This document shows positions 23,641 through 30,655 of a stretch of 34,227 nt of DNA, in pieces (position 1 is the first letter of the stretch; every line of letters starts with the position of its first letter). This DNA is from Syntrophorhabdus sp. PtaB.Bin047 (GTDB taxonomy: Bacteria; Desulfobacterota; Syntrophorhabdia; Syntrophorhabdales; Syntrophorhabdaceae): assembly GCA_002067235.1 (NCBI GenBank), contig MVQP01000022.1, forward strand, positions 1 to 34,227, given 5' to 3'. The notes below the pieces were generated by a model. That model saw only the letters and a program-made list of their open reading frames with translations. It was not told the origin of the DNA and ran no database searches. The position numbers and the translations under genes are program-made.

Positions 23641-23658
23641 ACAAGGTTATTTGATGTT

Positions 23659-24636
23659 ATGAAGCTCATAGACGACTACAACAGGGTTATCGACTACGTG
23701 CGTATTTCCGTCACCGACCGGTGCAATCTGCGCTGCAGGTATTGTGTCGACGGCGATTTTCCGTTTATCCCCCATACCGAGGTCCTTTCCTACGAGGAGA
23801 TCATCCGTTTCGTCAGGATATGCGCCTTGCTGGGAGTCAAGAAGGTCCGCCTGACAGGGGGCGAGCCGCTCACGAGAAAGGGTTTGCCTCATCTTCTCAA
23901 GGAGATTGGTTCCATCGAAGGGATCACCGATATCAGTCTTACCACGAACGGCGTCCTTCTCGCGGACCATCTGGAAGAGCTCAAGGAAGCGGGGCTGAAA
24001 CGGATCAACATCAGCCTCGATACGTTGAGAAAGGACAGGTTTGCCTGGATCACATGCATCGACGCCTTCGACAGGGTGATCGACGGCATCAAGAAGGCCT
24101 CATATGCCGGACTGAACCCGATCAAGATAAACACGGTCATCATTAAGGACTTCAACGATGACGAAATACTCGATTTTGTCCGTATCGCTCGGAAGTGGGA
24201 CCACGAGATCAGGTTCATAGAGTTCATGCCTTTTGGCGATACGTCGCTTTGGAGATCCACCGAGATCATAACGTCCCGGCAGATAGAAGAGATCATCCGA
24301 CGGGATTTCGAGCTTCTTCCCTCGCTGAGACCGGGCAAGGGCCCGGCGAAGGTCTTTGACATAGCGGGAGGCTCGGGAAGGATCGGCTTCATCAGTCCCG
24401 TGTCCAGCCATATCTGTGCGGAATGCAACCGGATCCGGCTGACCTCGAGGGGTATGATACGCCCCTGCCTCTTTTCCGACGTGGAATACGACGTAAAGGC
24501 GCTCATGAGGTCGGGCAGGAGCGACGACGACGTGAAGGAATTCATCCGCGGCGTTGTGAAGGTAAAACCCGAAAGGAAGCTCGAAATGGGTGCGATACGC
24601 AAATGCCAGAGGAGCTTGAGAAATATCGGAGGATGA
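23659..24636 (+). CDS. moaA: GTP 3',8-cyclase MoaA
   Basis: 325 residues, radical SAM enzyme converting GTP to 3',8-cyclo-GTP, first step of molybdopterin synthesis with MoaC. N-terminal cluster Cys22, Cys26, Cys29 (DRCNLRCRYC), LTGGEPL, TTNG, SLDTL; C-terminal second cluster C-x2-C-x13-C (CAECNRIRLTSRGMIRPC) and the essential C-terminal Gly-Gly. The open frame extends far upstream, but ATG 23659 (MKLIDDYNRVIDYVRISVTDRC) fits the family. The ribosome binding site is weak (AAGG 12 nt away, GGAGG 18 nt away), which may matter for leader control. Repeat element E follows 6 nt after the stop. Confidence 0.97.
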   Translation: MKLIDDYNRVIDYVRISVTDRCNLRCRYCVDGDFPFIPHTEVLSYEEIIRFVRICALLGVKKVRLTGGEPLTRKGLPHLLKEIGSIEGITDISLTTNGVLLADHLEELKEAGLKRINISLDTLRKDRFAWITCIDAFDRVIDGIKKASYAGLNPIKINTVIIKDFNDDEILDFVRIARKWDHEIRFIEFMPFGDTSLWRSTEIITSRQIEEIIRRDFELLPSLRPGKGPAKVFDIAGGSGRIGFISPVSSHICAECNRIRLTSRGMIRPCLFSDVEYDVKALMRSGRSDDDVKEFIRGVVKVKPERKLEMGAIRKCQRSLRNIGG

Positions 24637-24640
24637 AAGA

Positions 24641-24775
24641 GAACAATAACCAATTCACCAATGATCAATAACCAAACAGGAAGGACCTTCTCGTCGGCAG
24701 CTATCGTCCGGCGGCTACTAGTGATTGCCTCTTCTTTGGTCATTGTCATTTGGTCATTGGTCATTATTTTCTAAA
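24641..24775. repeat. Inverted heptamer-repeat element E (ATAACCA type)
   Basis: Left arm (about 24643-24680): ATAACCA, ATTCACC, AATGATC, AATAACC, then AAACAGGAAGG. Right arm (about 24728-24774): the inverse, with TTGGTCATTG and TTGGTCATTGG repeated on a 7-nt step. A GC-rich loop with TCGTCGGCAG lies between. Same sequence family as element A, including the CAGGAAGG/CAGGCAGG segment at the inner end. It sits between moaA and moaC. Confidence 0.85.
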
Positions 24776-24787
24776 GGGGGATTTGGT

Positions 24788-25270
24788 TTGGCGAAATTGA
24801 GTCATGTTGACAGTGACGGGAAGGCCCGGATGGTGGATGTTTCCGGGAAGAAGGAGACTGAAAGGGAGGCGGTGGCGTCGGGCAGGGTGACCATGGCTGC
24901 CGGGACCTATGCGCTCATACGTGGCGGGCAAGGACCCAAGGGAGACATATTCACCGTTGCCAAGATCGCAGGGATCATGGCAGCCAAGAAGACCCACGAC
25001 CTGATACCCCTGTGCCACCCTCTCGCCATCACCCATGTCGACGTCGAGTTCCGCTTTGACGACGCGGGACACACCGTGGAGATCCTGTCGACCGTCAGGA
25101 CGAAGGGACAGACGGGTGTCGAGATGGAGGCCCTGACGTCAGCGGCCGTGGCGGGCCTTACGATCTACGACATGTGCAAGGCCGTGGACAAGGGCATAGA
25201 ACTGGGCCCCTTCTTTCTCCTTGAGAAGAGCGGGGGGAAGAGCGGCACATACAAGAGGAAGGCATCCTGA
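24788..25270 (+). CDS. moaC: Cyclic pyranopterin monophosphate synthase MoaC
   Basis: 160 residues. Converts the MoaA product to cyclic pyranopterin monophosphate. Signature [22 protein letters not shown] and [10 protein letters not shown], catalytic lysine in the latter. The start is a TTG codon at 24788 (LAKLSHVD, matching the usual MAKLTHID), with AGGGGG about 7 nt upstream; the ATG of the longer frame at 24725 would translate the right arm of repeat element E. The moaA to moaC gap of 151 nt is occupied by that element. MOSC and mogA genes follow at short distance. Confidence 0.95.
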   Translation: MAKLSHVDSDGKARMVDVSGKKETEREAVASGRVTMAAGTYALIRGGQGPKGDIFTVAKIAGIMAAKKTHDLIPLCHPLAITHVDVEFRFDDAGHTVEILSTVRTKGQTGVEMEALTSAAVAGLTIYDMCKAVDKGIELGPFFLLEKSGGKSGTYKRKAS

Positions 25271-25280
25271 GAAGGTGAAT

Positions 25281-25718
25281 ATGAAAGGAACGATCATCTC
25301 CGTCAATGTCAGCGAAGGGAAGGGAGAGAAGAAACACAATGTCGGGACCTGTCGTCTCCTGAAGGACAGGGGTCTCATGGGAGATGCCCACGCGGGTTTC
25401 ATGCACCGCCAGGTGAGCCTTCTCGCCAGGGAGAGCATCGACAAGATCCGGGCCAAGGGCCTTGACGTCAAGGCCGGCGATTTCGCCGAGAATCTCACGA
25501 CGGAAGGGATCATCCTTCATGAGCTGCCTGTGGGAACGAGCCTGAAGACAACGGGCGGCGTTCTTCTGCGCGTGACCCAGATAGGCAAGGAATGCCACGC
25601 CCGCTGCAACATCTTTCAGACCGTCGGTGACTGCGTCATGCCCCGGGAAGGGATCTTCGCCGAGGTGCTCACCGAAGGCGATGTCTCTGTGGGAGATGAG
25701 CTGGAGGTTATTGCATGA
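25281..25718 (+). CDS. MOSC domain protein
   Basis: 145 residues. MOSC proteins bind or transfer sulfur-bearing molybdenum cofactor. The domain is nearly the whole protein: GLMGDAHAG, QVSLLARESIDKIR, GDFAENLTTEGI, LRVTQIGKECHARCNIF with the conserved cysteine, and GIFAEVLTEGDVSVGDELEVI. ATG at 25281 (MKGTIISVNVSEG) is the family-like start, with an AGAAGGTG ribosome binding site. The stop overlaps the mogA/moaB start (ATGA). MOSC genes beside mog are common and often fused. Confidence 0.92.
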   Translation: MKGTIISVNVSEGKGEKKHNVGTCRLLKDRGLMGDAHAGFMHRQVSLLARESIDKIRAKGLDVKAGDFAENLTTEGIILHELPVGTSLKTTGGVLLRVTQIGKECHARCNIFQTVGDCVMPREGIFAEVLTEGDVSVGDELEVIA

Positions 25719-26203
25719 GCTACCGGGCGCAGGTGATCACGGTGAGCGACAAGGGTTCACGGGGAGAGCGTGTCGACACGAGCGGCCCGGCCGTCAAGAA
25801 CATGCTGGAGAAGGACTTCATCGTGGGTGATGTCATCATTGTGCCCGATGAGGCCGATATCATAGCCGACGCGATAAAAAGGGCCATCGATGAGGAAGGC
25901 GTGGACATGGTCGTCACGACGGGAGGGACGGGCCTGTCCGCGCGCGACGTTACGCCCGAGGCGACCCGTTCGGTCATCGAACGGGATCTTCCCGGTTTCG
26001 CGGAGGTCATGCGGTTGGAAAGCTACAGGATCACCCCCCGCGCCGTCATCTCCCGCGCCGTTTGTGGGATCCGCCGCAAGAGCATCATCATCAATCTTCC
26101 CGGCAGCGAAAAGGCGGCCGTGGAATGTCTCGGCTTCGTTATCGGCGCCATCCCCCATGCCCTGGCCAAGCTTAAGGGTGACGCGGCCGACTGCGGGGTC
26201 TAG
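25715..26203 (+). CDS. Molybdopterin adenylyltransferase-type protein (MogA/MoaB family)
   Basis: 162 residues. Carries the family pattern AQVITVSDKGSRGERVDTSGP at the start, VTTGGTGLSARDVTPEATRSV (about 67-87) and INLPGSEKA near the end. MogA adenylates molybdopterin before metal insertion; MoaB is its close relative, and sequence alone does not separate them. It starts within the MOSC stop (ATGA). No MoeA, MoaD or MoaE is in the window, so the pathway is completed elsewhere. Confidence 0.93.
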   Translation: MSYRAQVITVSDKGSRGERVDTSGPAVKNMLEKDFIVGDVIIVPDEADIIADAIKRAIDEEGVDMVVTTGGTGLSARDVTPEATRSVIERDLPGFAEVMRLESYRITPRAVISRAVCGIRRKSIIINLPGSEKAAVECLGFVIGAIPHALAKLKGDAADCGV

Positions 26204-26269
26204 ATACGTTCCGGGCCCTGACATGCCTGAACCTTGAATTTTTTTCAATATGTAGGTAATCTGTGGGTG

Positions 26270-26390
26270 AAAGTGTGTTACAATTTCATTCGCGGGGCAT
26301 AATAGTGTGATATAAAGAAGTACTGTATTATGTCCGGATGATTTTGTTGGACATTATGATCATACGATATGGCGAGTTTGATCATTTAAT
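26270..26390 (+). promoter_or_regulatory. AT-rich upstream region with paired symmetrical sites
   Basis: Two repeat pairs: ATTATGTCC (26327-26335) faces GGACATTAT (26349-26357), 22 bp centre to centre, and ATGATCAT (26356-26363) recurs as TTGATCAT (26378-26385), also 22 bp apart. GTTACA followed after 17 nt by TAATAG is a weak promoter candidate just before them. This spacing of two helical turns suits a dimeric or tetrameric DNA-binding protein; the recombinase-like gene downstream is one candidate. Confidence 0.4.
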
Positions 26391-26471
26391 GACTGCTACA
26401 AGAAGGCGTGACCTGCGGTTCGGCGCTCGTTGCAGGGGAGTCGACGGAGGTCTTTCGACAAGGGATGGATA

Positions 26472-27515
26472 ATGGCGAACATAGCGTATCTGCTTGTATC
26501 CGTTGAGGGTGAGGCCCCGGAATCTCAGAGGAGCCTTATAGGGGAATATGCCTCTGCGAAGAACCTCCGGATAGACAACTATATCACCGTAGAGCTCCCT
26601 TCCCAGAGAAAGGAGCGCGGTCGCCGGGTGAAGGAACTTCTTGCCGGCGTTAACCGGTGGGATGTCATTGTCGTATCGGACCTTGCGGCACTGGGGGATG
26701 ACATTGCCGATGTCATTGCCGTAGTGGGTGATCTTCTGGAGAGAGGGGTGCGGTTCATCGCGGCGAAGCAGGAGATGGACCTCAATGGTGTCGGGGACAG
26801 CTCCTCGAAGAGCGCCACCGCCCTGTTCGCCATGCTCACCTCGGTGGAGAAGGAGGTTGCTTCCCGGCGTGTCAGAGAAGCCCTCGCGCAAAAGAGGAAA
26901 GAAGGCGTGGTCCTCGGCAGGCCCAGGGGGAGCCTCTCCGCGTCGAAACTGGACGGCAAGAAAGAGCTTATCATCGAATACCTGTCGAAGGGTGTGAGCA
27001 AGGCCTCTCTGGCGCGCATCCTCGAGACGTCACCTACCAACCTCGCGAGCTATCTCAGGACGCGAAACATAGCGGTATCAAAGAAGGACCCGGCGATGAG
27101 GAAGGATGCCTCTCCGAAGAAGGTCGTGGAAAGAGAGGTTCCCCCGGAAACACCGCCGCCCGTCGCGGCACCGGTGCAAGAGGTGCCGGTGGCCCAGTTT
27201 CACGAGGCCACGGAGGTTCTCCTGTGCAGGCAATGCGGCAAGAACATCCACGATCCCAGAACGATCACCTGCGCCGGGGGATATGTCGACTATCCCAACG
27301 GGGAATCTCATCCCCGCGTTCCCTATCCCAGGCACGAAACGGAACGCTGTCCCAAATGCGGTGTCATGCCGGGAGGGTTCCATCACGAGGGATGCTACAT
27401 GGAACGCTGCCCCAGGTGTGGGGAAAGGCTTGTTTCGTGCGGGTGCAGGACCCGGGGCGAGGCGGACGAGAAATCCTCAGGCGAACAGTCCCGGTCCGTG
27501 CGGTACCTGCCCTGA
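26472..27515 (+). CDS. Degenerate serine recombinase-fold protein with C-terminal zinc ribbons
   Basis: 347 residues. Residues 1-150 follow the serine resolvase/invertase catalytic fold (IAYLLVSVEG, VVSDLAALGDDIADV, SVEKEVASRRVREALAQKRKEGVVLGRPRG), then a helix-turn-helix (about 163-200, KASLARILETSPTNLASYLRTR), a proline-rich linker and zinc-ribbon knuckles (CRQC, CPKC, HHEGC, CPRC, CGC). Ser10 is kept, but Arg8 is Leu8, and the D-R-L-G-R motif reads LAALGD, replacing both catalytic arginines; E-R is E-K. It is probably not a recombinase but a DNA-binding protein. The ATG at 26472 with AAGGGATGG upstream is the family-like start; the esterase gene follows by 33 nt. Confidence 0.75.
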   Translation: MANIAYLLVSVEGEAPESQRSLIGEYASAKNLRIDNYITVELPSQRKERGRRVKELLAGVNRWDVIVVSDLAALGDDIADVIAVVGDLLERGVRFIAAKQEMDLNGVGDSSSKSATALFAMLTSVEKEVASRRVREALAQKRKEGVVLGRPRGSLSASKLDGKKELIIEYLSKGVSKASLARILETSPTNLASYLRTRNIAVSKKDPAMRKDASPKKVVEREVPPETPPPVAAPVQEVPVAQFHEATEVLLCRQCGKNIHDPRTITCAGGYVDYPNGESHPRVPYPRHETERCPKCGVMPGGFHHEGCYMERCPRCGERLVSCGCRTRGEADEKSSGEQSRSVRYLP

Positions 27516-27548
27516 GATCTGCCTGAGGTTTCATCAAGGAATACTCAC

Positions 27549-29126
27549 ATGAGAACGATCGGATACATTGTATGTGCGTTGCTGTTATTTGCCCTTCCCG
27601 CGTGGGTCATGGCGGGCGAGGGGGAGACCGGCGTCGTTCGCCTCCACAGCGGTCCCGTGAGCGGGAAGACGGAGGGAGCGGTACGCGTGTTCCTGGGAAT
27701 CCCCTACGCGGCACCGCCCGTCGCGGGACTTCGGTGGAAGCCCCCGCAGGAGGTGGCCGCCTGGACGCAGGTCAGGAAGAGCACGCAGTTCGGTCCCTCC
27801 TGTCCCCAGCCGGGCCAGCAGGGCGACGGCAAGTACAGCGAGGACTGCCTCTATCTCAATGTCTGGACCCCGGCGAAAGGGCCCGGTGAAAGACTGCCCG
27901 TGATGGTCTGGATACACGGCGGCGGCTTCAACTTCGGCTCGTCGTCTCTGCCGGAGTACGACGGCCGGAACCTCGCCGGAAAAGGTGTCGTCGTGGTGAC
28001 CCTCAACTACCGCCTGGGTCCCTTGGGTTTCCTCGTCCACCCGCTGCTTTCCCGGGAGTCTCCCGAGGGCACGTCGGGCAACTACGCCCTTCTCGACCAG
28101 ATCGCGGCGCTGAAATGGGTGCAAAGGAACATCGCGGCCTTCGGAGGGAATCCCGACCGTGTGACCATCTTCGGTCAGTCGGCGGGGTCGAAGTCGGTGT
28201 CCCTGCTCATGATCAGCCCTTTGTCGGCAGGCCTCTTCCACGGGGCGATAGCCCAGAGCGGGGGTCCGATCATTGGCTCGGAGTACCTGAACCCCGTCTT
28301 TAACGGCAACATGGCGAATGTGTCGGAGATGGGCCAAAAACTGGCCTCGAAGCTCGGGTGCGATGGAGCCTCGGACGTTCTGGCCGCCATGCGGTCCCGG
28401 TCGGCTGAGGAGGTCATAAGGGCGGCCGACTGCAAGACGGGCCTTTTCGACGAAGGCCTCTTCTTTGCGCCCGTTTTTGACGGCACGGTGCTTCCCGGGA
28501 ACCCCTTTGAGGCTTACTCCCGGGGTGCGCAGCACGATGTACCGATCATCACGGGCAGCACCCTGAACGAGGGCAACGCCTACCTCAAGGATGAGAAGGA
28601 CCTGTCCCTTGAAAGATACAGGTCATTTCTAAAGTCGAGGTTCAGTGAGAATATGGGCAAGGCCTTTAGGGTGTTTCCTGCCTCAAGTGATAAAGACGTT
28701 CCCGCGGCCATCGACAGAGTCATCGCCGTGGCGGCGAACGCCGAGCCTGCCCGGTTCGTGGCGGGGTCGATGGAGCGGAAGAAGTCGCGGGGATACCTGT
28801 ACCAGTTTACCCGGCTTCCCGGGACGGAGCGAGCCCGAAAGCTGGGAGTGTATCACGGGGTGGACCTGGCCTATGTCTTCGGGAACATAAAAACCTCGGA
28901 CGGATACGACGACACCGACGTGAGGCTCTCCGCCGAGATGATGGACTACTGGGTGAATTTCGCGCGAACGGGCGACCCCAACGGGCAGGGCAGGCCTTAC
29001 TGGCCCGCGTATGAGCGCGCGTCGGACCTCAACCTGGAATTCTCCGGTACCCCCCGGACGGTCAGACACCTATTCAAAGAGGAATGCGATTTCATCAACA
29101 GCCAGTCAATATATCGTTCCCGGTGA
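27549..29126 (+). CDS. Secreted type B carboxylesterase
   Basis: 525 residues. Signal peptide 1-22 (MRTIGYIVCALLLFALPAWVMAG). Carboxylesterase/cholinesterase fold with oxyanion HGGGF (123-127), nucleophile Ser211 in FGQSAGS (Gln instead of the usual Glu), Glu341 (STLNEGN) and His436 (YHGVDLAYVFGN). Also SEDCLYLNVWTP and RNIAAFGGNPDRVTIFG typical of the family. It hydrolyses ester bonds of unspecified substrates, in the periplasm or outside. AAGGAA precedes the ATG. Why it follows a recombinase-like gene in the same direction is not apparent. Confidence 0.93.
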   Translation: MRTIGYIVCALLLFALPAWVMAGEGETGVVRLHSGPVSGKTEGAVRVFLGIPYAAPPVAGLRWKPPQEVAAWTQVRKSTQFGPSCPQPGQQGDGKYSEDCLYLNVWTPAKGPGERLPVMVWIHGGGFNFGSSSLPEYDGRNLAGKGVVVVTLNYRLGPLGFLVHPLLSRESPEGTSGNYALLDQIAALKWVQRNIAAFGGNPDRVTIFGQSAGSKSVSLLMISPLSAGLFHGAIAQSGGPIIGSEYLNPVFNGNMANVSEMGQKLASKLGCDGASDVLAAMRSRSAEEVIRAADCKTGLFDEGLFFAPVFDGTVLPGNPFEAYSRGAQHDVPIITGSTLNEGNAYLKDEKDLSLERYRSFLKSRFSENMGKAFRVFPASSDKDVPAAIDRVIAVAANAEPARFVAGSMERKKSRGYLYQFTRLPGTERARKLGVYHGVDLAYVFGNIKTSDGYDDTDVRLSAEMMDYWVNFARTGDPNGQGRPYWPAYERASDLNLEFSGTPRTVRHLFKEECDFINSQSIYRSR

Positions 29127-29329
29127 ACGGAGTCGACGGGCCGGATGGGGCCTTCGCAGGGAGTACGGGAGGCCTGCGCCGTTCCCGGTCAGGCCGTGGC
29201 AGCCGGTGAGGGGATATAGCCCCTATCGGTTCCGTATGACGGTGCTGCTTCCGGAGAGGGCGTGCAAAACGTGGCGGATTGTGGTATCGTGTACTCTGTC
29301 GTGATATCCGGAGGAGAAGGAAAGAGGAA

Positions 29330-29809
29330 ATGACGGAAACGGAAAATGTCCCCCGCAAGGCTGAGCCTGTTCTTTACAGGACAACGGTCCACTGGGCCGC
29401 GCTCCTCGGGCCGGGAATGCTTTTCGTTCTGGGCGGGCTGTCCCTCAGGGCGAAGCCCGTCGCTGCGCTCGTGATGATGGGCCTTGCCATCATCTGGGGC
29501 ATGTTCTCCATCCACAATCTGCGCGCCTCCGAATTTGCCGTTCATGCGTCCAAGCTTACGATCAGGATCGGTTTTCCCTTCAAGCGTTTCTACGAGTTCC
29601 CTTACTCTCAACTGGCGGGGGCGGATTTTCACCAGCCGGCCCTGGGGGTTATCCTCAACTTCGGCAAGATAATGCTTGTCCTGCCGAACCGCAAGGTCGT
29701 CGTCTTCAGGCTGGTGGCAAGGCCCAACGAATTCATTGAACGCCTTAAGGCAGAGATCATCCGTTTCAGTCAGGAGAATGAACCCGGCAGGGCGGACGGC
29801 GGAGCATGA
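29330..29809 (+). CDS. Membrane protein with bacterial PH-like domain
   Basis: 159 residues from the ATG at 29330, with an AGAGGAA ribosome binding site. Two membrane spans (about 24-44 and 51-69) precede a beta-rich domain (about 73-140) with the pattern of bacterial PH proteins (SEFAVHASKLTIRIGFPFKRFYEFPYSQL, VVFRLVARPNEFIERLKAEI). These anchor to membranes and have no known enzyme activity. It is followed 38 nt later by an exported protein on the same strand. The frame extends upstream to 29279 but that part lacks a ribosome binding site and a family match. Confidence 0.75.
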   Translation: MTETENVPRKAEPVLYRTTVHWAALLGPGMLFVLGGLSLRAKPVAALVMMGLAIIWGMFSIHNLRASEFAVHASKLTIRIGFPFKRFYEFPYSQLAGADFHQPALGVILNFGKIMLVLPNRKVVVFRLVARPNEFIERLKAEIIRFSQENEPGRADGGA

Positions 29810-29847
29810 GTTCCCCGTCGCTGTAGTTCCGGAGGGAGGATAGCACG

Positions 29848-30450
29848 GTGGTAGCGAAGAAAGTGCCTGTACGGGCGCTCATCGTGATGGCCCTTGCGAT
29901 GGTCATCATCATCTCCGCCGGTAACGCTCATGCAGAGTCGTACCGGCATCAGAGAACGGGCCTCGTGTTTCCCGATCCCGTCAATGCGCTGAAGCTCGTC
30001 AGGGCCACCGACTACGAACCCCTCTATGCAGGCCTTGGTACCGGCATCTCCTATCGCACCGATACGATGCGGGCGGACATCTTTCTCTACGACCTGACGC
30101 AGGGCCCCATACCCGATGGGGTCTCGTCGCAGGTCGTGAGCAAGGAGTTCGATCAGGCCCTGCAGGACATATACTCTCTTGAGACACAGGGCACATACAG
30201 GAATGTCTCTGTCGTCGTCAAGAAACAGGTAACCCCCGTCGGCGACCGCCTCAAGTTCTTTCACGGTGTTCTCACCTACGAGCAGAACAACATCAAGCTC
30301 ATATCCCACCTGTACCTGACAGGTTGCCGGGGCCTCTTCATGAAACTGAGGATCACCTATTTCAAGGACGCGAAGGTCCGTGAGGAGCCCAATCTGGCCG
30401 CCTTCCTCGCCATGATCGCGGACATCACGAAGACCTCTTCGCAGCCGTAG
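29848..30450 (+). CDS. Exported protein, hypothetical
   Basis: 200 residues from a GTG start with GGAGGGAGG upstream. The signal peptide is clear (MVAKKVPVRALIVMALAMVIIISAGNAHA, likely cleaved after AHA). The mature part has beta strands (RADIFLYDLTQ, NVSVVVKKQV, KLISHLYLTGCRGLFMKLRITYF) and ends with a helix. No family recognised. It is same-strand with the PH-domain gene and probably co-transcribed. It contains a single cysteine, so it cannot form an intramolecular disulfide. Confidence 0.7.
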   Translation: MVAKKVPVRALIVMALAMVIIISAGNAHAESYRHQRTGLVFPDPVNALKLVRATDYEPLYAGLGTGISYRTDTMRADIFLYDLTQGPIPDGVSSQVVSKEFDQALQDIYSLETQGTYRNVSVVVKKQVTPVGDRLKFFHGVLTYEQNNIKLISHLYLTGCRGLFMKLRITYFKDAKVREEPNLAAFLAMIADITKTSSQP

Positions 30451-30473
30451 CCGGGGGACAGGCATACCCCCGG
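30451..30473 (+). other. GC-rich hairpin after the exported protein gene
   Basis: Perfect 7-bp stem CCGGGGG/CCCCCGG with a 9-nt loop (30451-30473), directly abutting the preceding stop. No T-run follows, so it is not a canonical terminator; it could stabilise the 3' end of the transcript. Confidence 0.5.
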
Positions 30474-30655
30474 GACCGCTGGCTAAACCTGTACCGCAAT
30501 TGTGCGATAACCTGATGGAGAGAGGCATAGACCCATCGTGGGAACCGGCGGAGAGAGGGTATGTCTGCCAGGGGCCGTCCAACCTGGATGTTGACTTCTC
30601 CGTGTGTTTGGTCTAAGGTTTGACGAAATCGCCGCCTGTCCCGCGGGACGCAACT

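Noticed and set aside
23373-23669. Minus-strand Arg-Thr/Tyr-rich repeat frame
   Set aside because: It is the same nonamer array read on the other strand.
26472-27515. Active site-specific recombinase with a mobile element
   Set aside because: The catalytic arginines appear lost, and no crossover sites, terminal repeats or other mobility genes flank it.
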